Of a DNA stretch of 64,000 nt, positions 39,390-52,697 are shown piece after piece (the stretch's first letter is position 1; every line of letters begins with the position of its first letter). The position numbers and the translations under genes were made by a program. The stretch lies in assembly GCA_020912385.1 (NCBI GenBank), contig CP087215.1, positions 310,001 through 374,000 of the forward strand. Reading direction: 5' to 3'. The notes beneath the pieces were generated by a model. It saw only the letters and a list, made by a program, of their open reading frames with translations, searched no databases and was not told the origin of the DNA. This stretch comes from Neofusicoccum parvum (taxonomy: Eukaryota > Ascomycota > Dothideomycetes > Botryosphaeriales > Botryosphaeriaceae).

Positions 39390-41321
39390 ATGGCCGTAAT
39401 CCCCTACTCAATGTCTGCCGCGAGTGCATTGTGGACTGTGGTGGGGCTGGCATTAACTTGCGCGGTTTCTTTGATCGTCTACCGTCTTTTCATCCACCCG
39501 CTGGCCAGATTCCCTGGGCCCAAACTCGCGGCCGCCACGAGATGGTACGAATTCTACTTCGAAATAGTCAAAAGCCCCGGCGGTCAGTTCCACCAGGAGT
39601 TGAATCGCATGCATGATCAGTACGGTAGGCCGCGCGTCTTTTCACCTCGCAAGGCCTCATGGGTGACTAACTGGACACGTCAGGACCCATCATACGCATC
39701 ACGCCAAACGAGCTCCACGTGAGGGATTCATCGTGGTTTGACGTTCTGTACGCGTCCAACCCCACGCACCGCGATAAATACCCCCCAGCGGCGCAGCTGG
39801 CCGGCTTGCCTTTAGGAAGTGAGTGAACAGCAACTGCTAGAGAGTCAGTCTCGGTGCCTGACACGAGGAGCTCCGCAGCCCATGGAACGGTTCAGCACGA
39901 CCTCCACAGGAAGCGAAGAACAGCCAACGCACCCATGTTCTCGAAACGGGCCGTCGCGAGCGCCCAAGACTTGATACGCGAGCATGTCAACGAGCTTGCC
40001 GATGTCTTCGCAACAAAGGTGGGGAACGACGAGCCCGTCGAGCTGCAAACAACGTTCCTTGCGTACACTACAGACACCATTTACCATTACATGTTCGACA
40101 AGGACTCCGGGTATCAACGCAATCCCGAGGCTGCCAAGAGCTGGCGCCGCTCAATGCTAGCGGTCTCGCAGGCGACGCCCTTCATGAAGCAGTTCCCGTG
40201 GCTGCTGTCCAGGGTCATGCTGCTGCCTGACTGGGTTTTGCAATGGGGCTTGACCCGAGCGCAGCCGGACGTCGCCGGCCTGCTGGGAACCCACAAGGTA
40301 CGTGCGCTGGCTTCACCTCCCTTCCGGCTGGCGTGTAACAGGGCTTAGCTCATGGCGGAAATTGTGTCAAACTACGTCGCGACGGGCCGCACACAGCCAG
40401 ATGCCGACAAAAAGATCCACGACGAGGAGCGCGCTTTCACGAAACCAAAGACGATATTCCAGGCCATTGAGGACAGTGCTCTTCCAGCCCACGAGAAATC
40501 TCCCTCCCGCTTGGCGCAGGAGGGTCTTACCGTCTTGTTTGCTGGCGGAGAGACGGGTTCTCGCGTGCTGGCAAACACTGTCTACCATCTGCTGGCGAAC
40601 CCGGACGTACTGAACAAGGTGAAGGAGGAGATATTCGAGGCGGCGGAGGGCTCCGAGAAGCTGCCCGACGTGAAGGTCTTGGAGAGGCTACCGTGGCTGG
40701 TAACCCGTCCCTGAGCCATGCGTGTCGGCAGGTGCTGACGCGGTGCTTCGACAGGCGGCCTCCGTTCGAGAATCAATCCGGCTCAGGGCACCGACGACTT
40801 CCAGGCTCCCTCTGGTTTCCGACAAACAGCTTGTTTATGGAGACTGGGTCATTCCACCCGGCGTAAGCGATGAAGTGGCCCTTCACCCCGGAGGCAGCAC
40901 CAAGCTAACTCTTTTCGCGATCAGAACCCGGTCAGCATGAGCATCCCAGACATTGTGCACAATGAAAGCATCTTCCCTGAGCCCATGAAATTCATGCCCG
41001 AGAGATGGTTCAACGCGACAGACCTTCAGAATCGATACTTCGTACCCTTTGGAAAGGGCACAAGGATGTGTGTAGGGATGGAGTAAGTGGATACGGCTCA
41101 TCTTAGATGGGAGCAGTGCTAATTGTCTGGCAAGCTTTGCGTACGGCGAGATATACATAAGCTTGGCGACGATCATCTGTCGGTTCGATCTTGAGCTTTT
41201 CGAAACGGATCGCGCAAGGGACGTAGACTACAATCGGGACTGCTTCCTGGGAGAAAGTGACCCGTCTAGCCCTGGAATTCGCGTCAAGGTCTTGAAGGAT
41301 TCCAGGGCGTTTGCCACGTAG
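39390..41321 (+). CDS. Cytochrome P450 (P450-D), trichodiene-oxygenase-like (CYP58 type)
   Basis: Seven exons (39390-39624, 39684-39818, 39879-40297, 40349-40699, 40755-40862, 40925-41082, 41135-41321) give 530 residues. An N-terminal membrane segment precedes [15 protein letters not shown]. The I-helix region reads [10 protein letters not shown], ExxR is in [13 protein letters not shown] is in MPERWFN, and the heme loop is [15 protein letters not shown]. Tri4-type enzymes oxygenate sesquiterpene hydrocarbons several times. Sharing a promoter with the cyclase makes this the best candidate for the first oxidation. An in-frame ATG at 39348 is only about 20 bp after the TATA box, so ATG at 39390 is preferred. 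Confidence 0.91.
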
Positions 41322-42388
41322 ATCCGAGGTTGCGCATGGCCACCACCTTTAAGTCTGCCAACACTATGTAGATGTCCTGTCCTATTCGTGTCTCCGAATG
41401 GTTGATTACAGGCTTTATTTGTAAAATGCTCCGTACATATGGCCTAGATAATAATCCAAAGGCGTCTCCCTTTTTCACACCATTCGACAAAGCATTATCT
41501 CCTGGAATTTGTGCAGATGGTACGTGCGATTCAACTAAATCAGACCCTGCAATCCGACTTCCTAGTCGAGCATTGAAATACGATTCAGTTTAGCCAAGGT
41601 AGGGTGGGCGTTCGCGCGTCCTTTCGCGCAAGTGATCTCGCCGCCTGGGTTTTCCGCAAAGCCAAAGCAGAGCAGACACTGCAACTGCCAGGAAACGGCT
41701 TCCAATGCGGCACTGTCGCGCCGGCAGCCTCCGGGCTACTGTGAATGCGACTCGGCGGCGACCGAAGCGGTAATCTGAGAAGTAGATAGCCCCAGCTTTC
41801 TAAAGGCTCGGAAAATTATATTTTCGGGCAAAACGACCGATCTGAGACGGCTTGACAGGGGCTATCCATACTCATACTGTAGACGAAGCACCGCGCAGCG
41901 GAATTGAATCAGTAGTACGACTGGAGCTCACTGCTGCATTACCAAGCCTCTTGGTGGCTGTGGAATACTTAGTAAGCATAGTGCCCCAAAGCGGCACTAC
42001 ACATGTAGGCTTGGTTGAGGGACTGACCCTGCGAGCGGCGGCGAAGAGTTTGGCATGAGGTGGATTGTCTTGGCTGTATCAGTCATTCCATAGATAACAG
42101 CGCTGGGTCGTGGTCCTGGAAGTCAAGCAGTGTTGACCATTACCCAGGGACCGTGGTCTAGACTGCGCAAGTGTGGTACTTCTGGGGAAGGAGTATCCTA
42201 ACGTCCTTTCCAACGCGTTGGGCCCTCTCGAGTCAGCTATCCGAGTAATGAAACGGACCGAAAGAGGATCGTGTCTAGCTGCAGTGTACCCTTGCTCTTG
42301 AGGAGTTACGGCCTCAGATCGACCATACTACGTGCCTAGTATATAACCAGAGCGCGCAAAGAAGCTTCCCGGTAGCACTTTCGACACC
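41322..42388. promoter_or_regulatory. Intergenic, promoter of AflR-like regulator 2
   Basis: 1.07 kb with no gene recognised. TATATAA at 42340-42346 lies about 45 bp upstream of the regulator start. Confidence 0.5.
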
Positions 42389-43534
42389 ATGGACGCGGAC
42401 CACAGGGTAAAATCACCTAAACATCGGTTGACCTGCGATAATTGCAAGAAGTCGAAGGTGCGGTGCAGCCAGGACCGACCCGTGTGCTCACGCTGCTCGA
42501 GACAGAGCGTCGAGTGCAACTATAGCTTGTCGCGCCGCGCAGGACGCCCTCGCTTGAACCGGTCCTTCTCCAAGCACACCCCACAACGAGCCACACAGCT
42601 AGCCTCAAGAAGCTCGTTACAGCCCGGCCCATCCTCAAGTCCGAAGACGGCCAATTCCAACGCCAACGTCAGCACCAATACGGACTCGACCGCAAGCACA
42701 GACGCCAGCGTGGACGGTACAGACACCAGCACCGACACCGGCACGAACACCACCGCGCTGACCAGCATCGGAACCGAGACCGAGACCGCGGACGTCGAGT
42801 TGCCCTCGCTCTCTCTCGCCGGCCTGGAGCTCCAGTGGGATGTTCCCACCTCAGCGTTTGACTTTCCGCCCCTCGACACCGCCACCACCCCTGGAGTGTT
42901 CAGCTGGAACCTCGACACGATATTCGCGTCAGAGCCACCCAACACGCAGCCTGACGGTGGACTCGACTCGATCGGCGCAGATCCACGTCCGGCGGAGGAG
43001 AGCGCATGCAGCTGCGCGGCCGAGCTGCTGGACTGCCTGTTCCAGGTGGCGGCCGAGCTTGGCGCCGCCGAGGACGGAGCGTCGCGCGTCCTCCACGCCA
43101 TCACGGCGTCGCGGCGGGTGCTGGACGTCTGCCAGACGGTGCTGTGCTGCAGCCGGTGCGTGGCGCGATGGTCGACCACGCTGCTGCTGTGCCAGGCCGC
43201 GGACCAGATCGCGCTCGCGCTGGACCTGGGCTCGGTCTGGACCGACTCCGCCAGCCCGCGCTACTACCTGCAGGCCGACGGCTTGGCCCGCGAGAACGTG
43301 CTGCTCCGCTTCGGCAACTACACCGTCAACGGCGCCAACCGCCGCCTCGTTCTCAGGAGCATGCTCGTCCGCCGGCTGATAAGCCTGCAGGAAGTCATGG
43401 ACATGGCCCGGTGTGCCATCGACGCCCTCGACCTCGGCACCATCACCCCATGCGAGAAGACCCTTGTCGGCCTCGTCACGGAGGTTGTCGGGGTGGTCAG
43501 CTCTAAGGTAGACCTTGTTAGCACATCGCTTTAA
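42389..43534 (+). CDS. AflR-like Zn2Cys6 transcription factor (copy 2)
   Basis: A single exon of 381 residues. The zinc cluster uses Cys16, 19, 26, 33, 36 and 43, spaced as in AflR, and is followed by the linker SRRAGRPR. Residues about 75-135 are a low-complexity Ser/Thr/Asp region. The C-terminal half has the AflR domain pattern: a CSCAAELLDCLFQ start, a central VCQTVLCCSRC stretch and helical repeats ending LISLQEVMDMAR. It should be nuclear and activate cluster promoters. Its position next to the terpene cyclase, P450-D and GAPDH makes it the leading candidate for the pathway-specific regulator of the terpenoid genes. Confidence 0.91.
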   Translation: MDADHRVKSPKHRLTCDNCKKSKVRCSQDRPVCSRCSRQSVECNYSLSRRAGRPRLNRSFSKHTPQRATQLASRSSLQPGPSSSPKTANSNANVSTNTDSTASTDASVDGTDTSTDTGTNTTALTSIGTETETADVELPSLSLAGLELQWDVPTSAFDFPPLDTATTPGVFSWNLDTIFASEPPNTQPDGGLDSIGADPRPAEESACSCAAELLDCLFQVAAELGAAEDGASRVLHAITASRRVLDVCQTVLCCSRCVARWSTTLLLCQAADQIALALDLGSVWTDSASPRYYLQADGLARENVLLRFGNYTVNGANRRLVLRSMLVRRLISLQEVMDMARCAIDALDLGTITPCEKTLVGLVTEVVGVVSSKVDLVSTSL

Positions 43535-45240
<1,706 letters not shown>

Positions 45241-45372
45241 GGATCGAATCGCGTAGATTAGCATTTTCTTTTCGTAGAATTCAACATCTGAGCCCACCTG
45301 CACCGCACCTCATTCGTGCAAAAATGGCTGAATGGAATGCGTCTGATAGTGAAGGGCCATCGCGTGTTGCCA

Positions 45373-45427
45373 GAGAGGGTTTGGACGCTCGTACTCGGGC
45401 GTCCGGCCTATAAACGCGATCGGACGC
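45373..45427. repeat. Three GGACGC elements forming inverted repeats
   Basis: GGACGC occurs at about 45373-45378, its complement GCGTCC at 45399-45404, and GGACGC again within CGGACGC at 45421-45427. The outer pair GCGTCCG/CGGACGC is a perfect 7-bp inverted repeat with a 15-bp spacer containing TATAAA. It may be a dimer-binding operator. Confidence 0.45.
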
Positions 45428-45566
45428 TGAAGTGCAGGCATCCGCATTAAACTTCAAGTTGGGCTCGCCTGGATTGCCGGCCGCACCCGCGACTACATCT
45501 TAGATTCTGACACGCTGGTTAGCGAGTTTCGTGTATTCTCTGAAGCCCGCTGCGTCGGGATCTATA

Positions 45567-45584
45567 TAGACCCTCGGGGGTCTA
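45567..45584. repeat. Small hairpin
   Basis: TAGACCC, loop TCGG, GGGTCTA: a perfect 7-bp stem with a 4-nt loop. Function unknown. Confidence 0.4.
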
Positions 45585-46332
45585 CTAGCCGGAGCATTGA
45601 TTGGCTCAGATGCATCTCTACGCTTGAATACATGGGCTGTGCTGGGCTTGGCTGACACGATGCCGTCGGCAACCCCGCGCCCAGTCTGGTTGAGGCGTGC
45701 AAGCGAGGCGCCGCATGCCATGTTTCACAGATCCTGGGCAGCGAGCTGGTGGTGCCACTTGACCCCTGGATGATGCCCGCCAATGCTTGATGCCGGTGAA
45801 TGATCCGCCGTGGCGCAGTCAGGGTCTGTGTCATGCAGATGCAGCGCATACCGTGCCCCCTGCGCGGTGATCGGCGCAGCCTCCCGCCCGCCATCCTTCG
45901 AGCGGTTCGTTCCCCTCACCCGACGGCCTTGCGTACGCCGTGCCCGAACTGCACGACGTCGGGCAGCCTTTTTCGCCTAAGATCACTCATTGGGGCCATT
46001 TGCTTTGTCGTGACGGGAAAGCCCGTGCCACATTAACTTTCACTGCCGCTGCTCGATGCCATGGAAGAGCGCTTCGATCTCGTGGTACAGGTCACATCGA
46101 CTCGCTGATGCTCGAAGCGCGATGTCAGTGGCTGCATAAGAGAGCGCCTCTACAATATGACGTTGCTTGACTCGCATAAGGCGCCTAGAACGGCCCTATA
46201 TCCTTGATGCACTCCCGCCGTCCGTCCAAGCTCCACCACAGCGGATCTGTTTGCCGCAAATGTCTGAAATCTCCACCCCACCCCCACACTACCTCCCCTC
46301 GGAGTCCGACGTCGTCCCCCGCGCAACTTGTT

Positions 46333-48137
46333 CTAGACCTCGACCTCTGCATCCCGCCGGCGGATCATCAGCTTGGCCGCGGGGTCTGCGTAGTACGACG
46401 CCCCCGCGTAGCGATGCTGAACCACCGCCGCTTCAGGGAGCTTGAGGTCGTATTTCATCAGGATGTGGCAAAGCGCGACCTTTAGCTCGCTGCTAGCGAA
46501 GAAGCGCCCCGGGCACGCGTGCTTGCCGTGGCCGAAGCCAAGATGGCGCTCGCTCGTGGAGACGAACAGCGCCTCCTTGTCTTTGCCCGGGACGTCGCGC
46601 ATGCGCAGGAACCTGTAGCCGTCCCACTCGTCGGGCCTCGCGTACACCGCGGGGTCCCACATCCGGTGCGAAGACACCGCCAACTTCGTGCCCTTGGGCA
46701 GGTACGTGCCATCTGTCAGCTTTACATCCTTGGTGGCGATCCGTCTCATCGAAACTGGGAATCATTGTCAGCATCGCTGACCGCGCGGCGAGAGGCGCAG
46801 CTCGACATACCCACAGCTATCGGCTTTAGGCGGAGAGACTCCTTGATAACGCTATCGAGCAGCTTCATGTTGTGCAGGGATGTCTTCTTCCAGCCGCCGT
46901 CCCGAAGCACGTCGGTGATTTCTTCCCGCAGCGCGTCGATGATCTCCGGGTGGCGGACGATGTCCAGCATGGTCACGGTCAGGAGGTCGGATGTCGTGTG
47001 GATCGCGACCGTCGAGATGAACAGCTGCACGATCTCGGGGTCGTACGAGCAGCCTCGGGCCTTGGCCGCCTGCTCGAACCACTCGATGGCGTCGTTGTGC
47101 TCCACGGGCACCTTGCCCTGAGCCTCCAGCGCCGCCTTCTCGGCGCGCCGTTTCTCGAGCACCGGGCGAATGATCTCGCCGGCCTGCTTCACCTCGGCGC
47201 GCAGTTTCTGGGCCTCGGGGAGGAACCAATGCACGATGCGTCGCAGGGACCCGGGAACCCGGCGAAGCTGCTCCGCCGCGAGCATGATGTCGACCGTGTA
47301 GTTCACCGTAATCTTGAGCCAATCCTCATCTCGACAGAGTTCCTCGCCGAGAAAGATCCTGGACGAAAGCCGGGCGACCAGATCCAGATTTACGCTCTTT
47401 AGATTGACCTCATGCCACCCTGCCCAACGTCAGCGAGTCACGGATAAGCACACACGTGTCAAGGCAGCAATTACCCTTGTTGTCTGTATAGATCTTCTTG
47501 AGCGCGAAGTCCGACTCGTCAGAGAGCGGTTGCGTCATCCTGACTGCCGTGCGGGAGGATATTAGCCGCTCGCCTACAACCGGAGCACCCGAGGGCTTGA
47601 GACGTACCGAGGTTCTGAGTCAGCCACTTCTGGATGACGAGGATGCCGATGTCGTTGTCGAACATGCCCTCTCGAGTGGGCTCGAAGCCGGGAAGCTCGC
47701 TGAAGAACAACTGGTGCGCCGGTTAGCCTCGCACCCTACGCGACCACCCCGCGACCGAGCCTTACATGTGCCATGAACGCCACGAAGCTGAGATTGGGAT
47801 CGTTTCTGATCTCGTTGGCGTATTCGGGCGGAAGAATGGTGGTCAATCCAACGTCGGCTCCTATCATGTTGAAAGGCTTCTTAGGAAACCGCTCAATTCC
47901 CTGCTGGATGATCTGTCTCGCTTTGACCAGCCACTCCTTCTTCACTCGGCTTGCTGTCAGCTCAAAAGGTTTCTTCGGGTTTATCAAAGGGAGCCGGGTA
48001 GCATTCGGCATGCTGAGGCGGTAATAGGCGATGACTAATAAGCCCATCAGGGCACACAGGATGGAGTTGGCCCGGGAGAAGTCCTCCCGCACAATTCCCG
48101 CCTCCCCCAAGGTTGTGACGTTGTACGGATTGTTCAT
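46333..48137 (-). CDS. Cytochrome P450 (P450-E), ent-kaurene-oxidase-like, paralogue of P450-A
   Basis: Five exons (48137-47766, 47710-47608, 47543-47475, 47419-46811, 46754-46333) give 524 residues. A membrane anchor at about 28-43 is followed by INPKKPFELTASRVKK. Further marks are VAIHTTSDLL in the I-helix, KESLRLKP (ExxR) and the heme loop FGHGKHACPGRFF. It is alignable with P450-A along its whole length, with intron positions and three exon lengths (103, 69, 422 nt) identical. A minus-strand TATATAAG at 48203-48210 lies about 70 bp upstream of the start. It is divergent from P450-F and probably co-regulated with it. It should oxidise a terpenoid intermediate at the ER. Confidence 0.93.
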
Positions 48138-48693
48138 GTTTGCCGGGATAGATATGCCAGTTGGTGAGTAGATCTGTAGTGGGAACAGCAGCCCGTGAAC
48201 TCTTATATATTAACGTCACACCGGTCATATTTGCGTGAATCAAAAGCAAACACGTGGATGACGTTTCGAACCTAGGGGGCTGGGATTTTACGTTCGTAAC
48301 GTGCATCCTAAGCGTGCGCGTCGATCGTCATCTAGCGATGCGTGACTGCAGTTGCTGTTCTTGCAATTCGTTATTGCCGGCAACACTTCAAGACATCCCC
48401 CAGGTAGAAATCACTGTCATCATCCAAAAATTCCCATATGGTAGCCTTGGTGTCTCTACATTCGTCGCCGTCGCCATGATGGGTGTATTGTTACGGAAAA
48501 AAAACTTCTATTAGCAACGTGAAGGAGTCGGGAGTACCGAGAGCGAGCAGCACTTTCGGAGTCCGAGCCGTCAAGTTGTGACCACATTCCACTTCTTGCC
48601 GAATTGAGCCAAATGCACCGATCATAAAAGACACTCACGTAGCTGGAGTAGTGTACAGTCTCCAGACCAGCTTGCGTCGCCAACCTGCCCAAA
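48138..48693. promoter_or_regulatory. Divergent promoter of P450-E and P450-F
   Basis: 556 bp between divergent starts. TATATAAG on the minus strand at 48203-48210 serves P450-E. Several CCGA/TCGG tetramers lie in 48535-48570. No gene inside. Confidence 0.5.
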
Positions 48694-50503
48694 ATGGATT
48701 CGACTACTCTTTTCACTCCTCGAGACCTTTATGCTATACAGTGGTCTAAGGTCATCGTCGCGCTTCCTGTCATAACTCTGATAGTATGTGCCGTTTGCAG
48801 GTGCTAAGCCTGTCTTGAAACTCACTGGTTTATACAGTACATTCTCTACCACTGTAGCATCTACGCCTACAATCTCTACTTTCATCCCCTTGCTGGATAT
48901 CCGGGGCCATTGCTATCTCGTGCGTCGTCCCTGTGGTACGCTCGCTCGCTTTCTCGCGGGAGAATTGCTCAAGATACGCTGGCCTTGCACGATCGCTATG
49001 GCCCAGTCGTCCGGATCGCACCAGATGAGCTTTCATACATCAACCCAGAAAACTGGAAGGAAATCTACGGACTTAAGCCCGGGAAAGGCGAATTGATCAA
49101 AGATCCAAGATACCACGATACTGTCAAGCCAACACCGACGATCCTGACCGGAAATTGGGAGGAGCATAGCCAATATCGCAAAATGTTATCCCCCGCCTTT
49201 TCCGAAAGAACTCTGAAAGACCAGGAGCAGATTTTGCACACATACATTGACCTTTTCATCAAACGACTGCACGAAGTGTCAGAGGAGGGTAAGAAGCCCA
49301 TGGAAATGACGGTTTGGTGGAACGTTTGTCACCCCCGCCCTCCGGACGAAGATTATTTGAGCTGACAATCAATGGCACCGTAGTCCCTTACGTTTGATGT
49401 CATCGGATACCTCGGTATGAAGCGCCCACGGGTCAAAAGAGCTGAAACATCCACACGCTTACACTTTCGACAGCTTATGGAGAATCTTTCAACTGTCTTA
49501 CCAGCCCCAAGCTCCACGATTGGATAGAGGCGACGCTGAACATTGCAATTCTCATGTCCCTTGGCCAGGCTGGCCGCCAGCTGCCCGCGCCGTTCAACAA
49601 GATGTACAAGAAGTGGGCCATCCCAGAATCAGTGCGCAGGAACGCAAAGCTGCATTCAGATCTGACCAAGGTATAACCCCCTCTTGTCACACGGCACCGT
49701 GAAACTAAGCACGACTGCCCAGGAAAAACTTCACAACCGTCTCCAGAACGAGCCCAGTCACATGGATGTGGTGAATCGCATGATCGCCGCCTACAAGAAT
49801 GGTGAAGTGCCATATGATGTGCTGAAGGAGCACGCATCCATCCTTACCATCGGCGGAAGCGAGACCACAGCCACCTTGCTAGCAGGTGCGTTTTGAGAGA
49901 GCAAGCAGGCCGCCGAACCGAATCGCAGCTGACGCAAGATCAACAGGAGCGACCTACTACCTGGGCACGAATCCCGCCGTGTTCCGCAAGCTCGCCGACG
50001 AAGTGCGCGCCGCCTTTGCCAGAGATGAGGACATCACCGTGGCAGGCACCAACGGGTGCCCGTACCTCTTGGCATGCATCGAAGAATCGCTCCGCATATA
50101 CCCGCCATCGCCGGCCAACCACACGCGCATCACCCCGGCCGAGGGAATCGTCCTGGACGGCCGGTTCGTCCCGGGCGGCATGGCGGTGGGCATGCCCATG
50201 TACGCGGCCTTCCGCAGCGGCAGCAACTTCCGGAATGCTGACCGCTTCGTGCCCGAACGCTGGCTGGGAGACGAGGAGTATGCCCAGGACAAAAAGCTGT
50301 CTCTGCAGCCCTTCTCGGTCGGCCCGCGCAACTGCCTCGGCCGCGCCCTTGCGTACCAGGAAATCAAGTTGGCTTTGGCGAAGCTGGTGTGGCATTTCGA
50401 TGTAGAGCTTCGCCCCGAGAGTAAGAACTGGTTGGACCAGCAGAACTTCACGTTTTGGGTGAAGCCTCAACTGTGGGTGAACATTACTCCTGCGCGCAGA
50501 TGA
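48694..50503 (+). CDS. Cytochrome P450 (P450-F), isotrichodermin C-15 hydroxylase-like
   Basis: Six exons (48694-48783, 48838-49323, 49384-49414, 49474-49670, 49723-49885, 49947-50503) give 507 residues. An N-terminal anchor lies within residues 18-45, then YFHPLAGYPGPLLS. The I-helix reads IGGSETTATLL, ExxR is in EESLRIYPP, PERW is in VPERWLG, and the heme loop is FSVGPRNCLGRA. It belongs to the same broad CYP65-like group as P450-B, with a similar layout but different intron phases. It is likely to hydroxylate or desaturate the sesquiterpenoid at the ER membrane. Confidence 0.92.
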
Positions 50504-50899
50504 TGAGGGGCGCCACATCTGGATTCCTTTTAAGACAATCGTAGGTGTCATGGATCATTAAATTGAGACACCACAAATCCAGTCTTCCGGATGAACGAAT
50601 TCCACTTTCTTCCCCTCACGCATTGATGTGATGATAAATGCTTTCGTGCCTGAACTACATGCACACTTGCGTCCCGATGAGGCTGTGATTGTAGAGACTT
50701 CCACGACGTTGATTGGAGCTATGAGGCATTTTCCTCACGTCAGAAACTGCGATGGTGCCGGTCGGGAAATGAGTGCACCTTTTAATTCTCCGAGCATCAA
50801 AATTGACCGGTCGAATACACCAATATGAACACGGACTGTCTAATAGCACACGTTTGCCAAACAGCATCAAATTCACCAAAGCTGCAGACACCAAGAGCA
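50504..50899. other. Intergenic between P450-F and small barrel protein
   Basis: 396 bp without recognisable features; P450-F terminator and promoter of the next small gene are expected here. Confidence 0.4.
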
Positions 50900-51333
50900 A
50901 TGCCTATCCATGTACTCAACACCGTGGCTCCTACAGAGGGCAAAGAAGAGCGCGTAAGACAGCACGCAAAAAAAGTGAAATCTATTGACATCATCTCAGG
51001 CGAAAGAATTACTTGAAAATCTGATTAGGGAAATGGAGAAGCACGAGCCCAACACTATACAGGCAAAAGTCTTTTGGGACGCCGATGCACGTGTTTTCTA
51101 CGTGTTCGAGGTGTAAGATCCGCTCACGTCTGAGTGAAGGCGCGGGAAGCTGACGCCTTGAGGACAGGTTTTCCAGTGAAGATTCGCGGAATCACCACCA
51201 CAATCAGACGTACACTGCAAATCTTCGACAACTCGCGCAAAAGGAGAAGCTTTTCACATCCAGGATGGAGGTTCGGGTGCTCGATGGGGTGGCGGGATTT
51301 CTGAGGGAAACCTCTGATCGCACGCCGACTTGA
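50900..51333 (+). CDS. Small antibiotic-biosynthesis-monooxygenase-like (dimeric alpha/beta barrel) protein
   Basis: Three short exons (50900-50953, 51000-51112, 51168-51333) joined by canonical GT-AG introns of 46 and 55 nt give exactly 111 codons. The product has the pattern of ABM/ferredoxin-like barrel proteins: a first strand (IHVLNTVAPTEGKEER), an amphipathic helix with KELLENLIREMEKHEP, two strands (TIQAKVFWDAD; VFYVFEVFSS) and a second helix. Members are cofactor-free monooxygenases, decarboxylases or cyclisation helpers about 100 residues long. No exon is visible as a long ORF, so automatic callers may miss it. The function here is unknown; it may be a small tailoring or rearrangement enzyme. 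Confidence 0.72.
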
Positions 51334-51918
51334 GGAAAAGACCTGAGACGGTAACTTCAGCTGGTTGATGGGAGTAATCAATGCGAAGATACGTGTCCAT
51401 CTAGCGCTCACCAGGAGAAGGAATGGAGAGTGTCAACTACATCTTCGTTCTGTTTCCTCATAGAGAGCTACAGTTACTTGCACAATTCATCAGAAAGAGA
51501 AAACATCAAAGCGAAGGCAAGGAGAGTGAAGGAAACGGTAGTGAAGCCAATAAGTATGGAAACAATATTGATGCATGGAAGCTAAACCTGCGAGCCAGTG
51601 ATTTCAGTTGGCTGTGCCGAGTTTCTGCAGCCCCTTATCCCCACTAACTAGCCATAATACCTATCTCGCTTCGGAGTTCGAAGAACTCACTGAAGAAGGC
51701 TCATAGTGCGTATATTTCTTGCTACAGTAGTCTAAGATCTTAAGCCGCATGCTCGATATGACGTAAGTGATGATGGTAGCAGAAGCGTGCGCTGAAAAAA
51801 ACAGCGTGTCCGATCACCAGGGAAATTCAAGGTGAAATCTTCACCATCAACACGGCTTCGAACTAGCATAAAAAATGGAAAGCTTCTCGTATTCTCACCT
51901 CCCTATCCTTTACTACAT
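51334..51918. other. Convergent intergenic region
   Basis: 585 bp between the barrel protein and IPP isomerase 3' ends. A short Lys/Glu-rich plus-strand frame (51423-51647) is not recognised. Nothing else seen. Confidence 0.4.
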
Positions 51919-52697
51919 TTATTTTATCCTTCTGATCGTTTCATCTCCACACTTCTGAAGCCCCGATTCTAGGTGGTTCCACCACTCAAACAGCATGCCC
52001 TCGCAAATTATTTTGAACCATGGCGTAAAACTTAGCGCCGGGTCGCTGAGCATTTTCCGTAACTCCTCCGGCACTACCCATCTCGTATCCCTCACCTCGT
52101 TCGGATTAACGGTCAGAGACACACCGCTCTTCTGAGGTCTGATGAATAAGATATAGTCCATCTCATGTTCGCCCCATTTGTCATCATAAGGTGCTAGGTA
52201 GTGGATACGTGCCAAGAAGTTGAACTCCTCCAATGGTACTTGTTCCTTCTGGAAGCCCAACTCTTGAGCCAGCTTGCGTTGAGCAGCGCGCTTAACCCCA
52301 GCGACGGAGGAGGATAAATCATCTCCTGTTTCGGAGGGAACGTGAAGCGGATGCGAGCAGCATGTATTCGTCCACATATTCGGGAAGGTGATTTTCTCCG
52401 AGGCGCGTTGTTGCAGGAGGAGGCGGTTACGTTCGTCGAAGAGGAAAACGCTAAAAGCACGATGGAGGAGGCCCTTGTTGATGTTCTCCATTAAATGACC
52501 TGTGGAAAGTGCAAAGTAGCTGATTAGAAGGACATGTCTACGTGTAATTGTGTGTATGCCCGGGTTTTGAAGGGTGGCATACAGGACTTTTTGGTGGCAC
52601 TGCCTACGGGTACATCATTTTCGTCTATGACAATGCACATCTCATCCATGAGGCGAGCCTGCTCCTGATCAGAGCCGGCGAGGTCGACGTCAACCAT
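51919..52697 (-). CDS. IDI1: Isopentenyl-diphosphate delta-isomerase, type I (cluster copy)
   Basis: Two exons (52697-52583, 52499-51919; 83-nt intron) give 231 residues, close to the 227 of fission yeast. The splice restores [21 protein letters not shown]. The catalytic Cys is in WTNTCCSHP and the catalytic Glu in WGEHEMDYI, both within a Nudix-like fold; FNFLARIHYLAP is also typical. It interconverts IPP and DMAPP in the cytosol. The chosen ATG begins MVDVDLAGSDQEQ; the frame stays open upstream without an ATG, so a further 5' exon is possible. It is tandem with the acetyl-CoA acetyltransferase gene. Confidence 0.93.

Larger units (their letters stand above)
45241..46332. other. Convergent intergenic region with inverted repeats
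   Basis: 1.09 kb between the 3' ends of GAPDH and P450-E. No gene is convincing in either strand, although several short frames exist. It contains the GGACGC inverted repeats at 45373-45427, a TATAAA at 45410-45415 inside them, and a hairpin at 45567-45584. The promoter-like group points rightwards to nothing recognisable. Confidence 0.4.
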
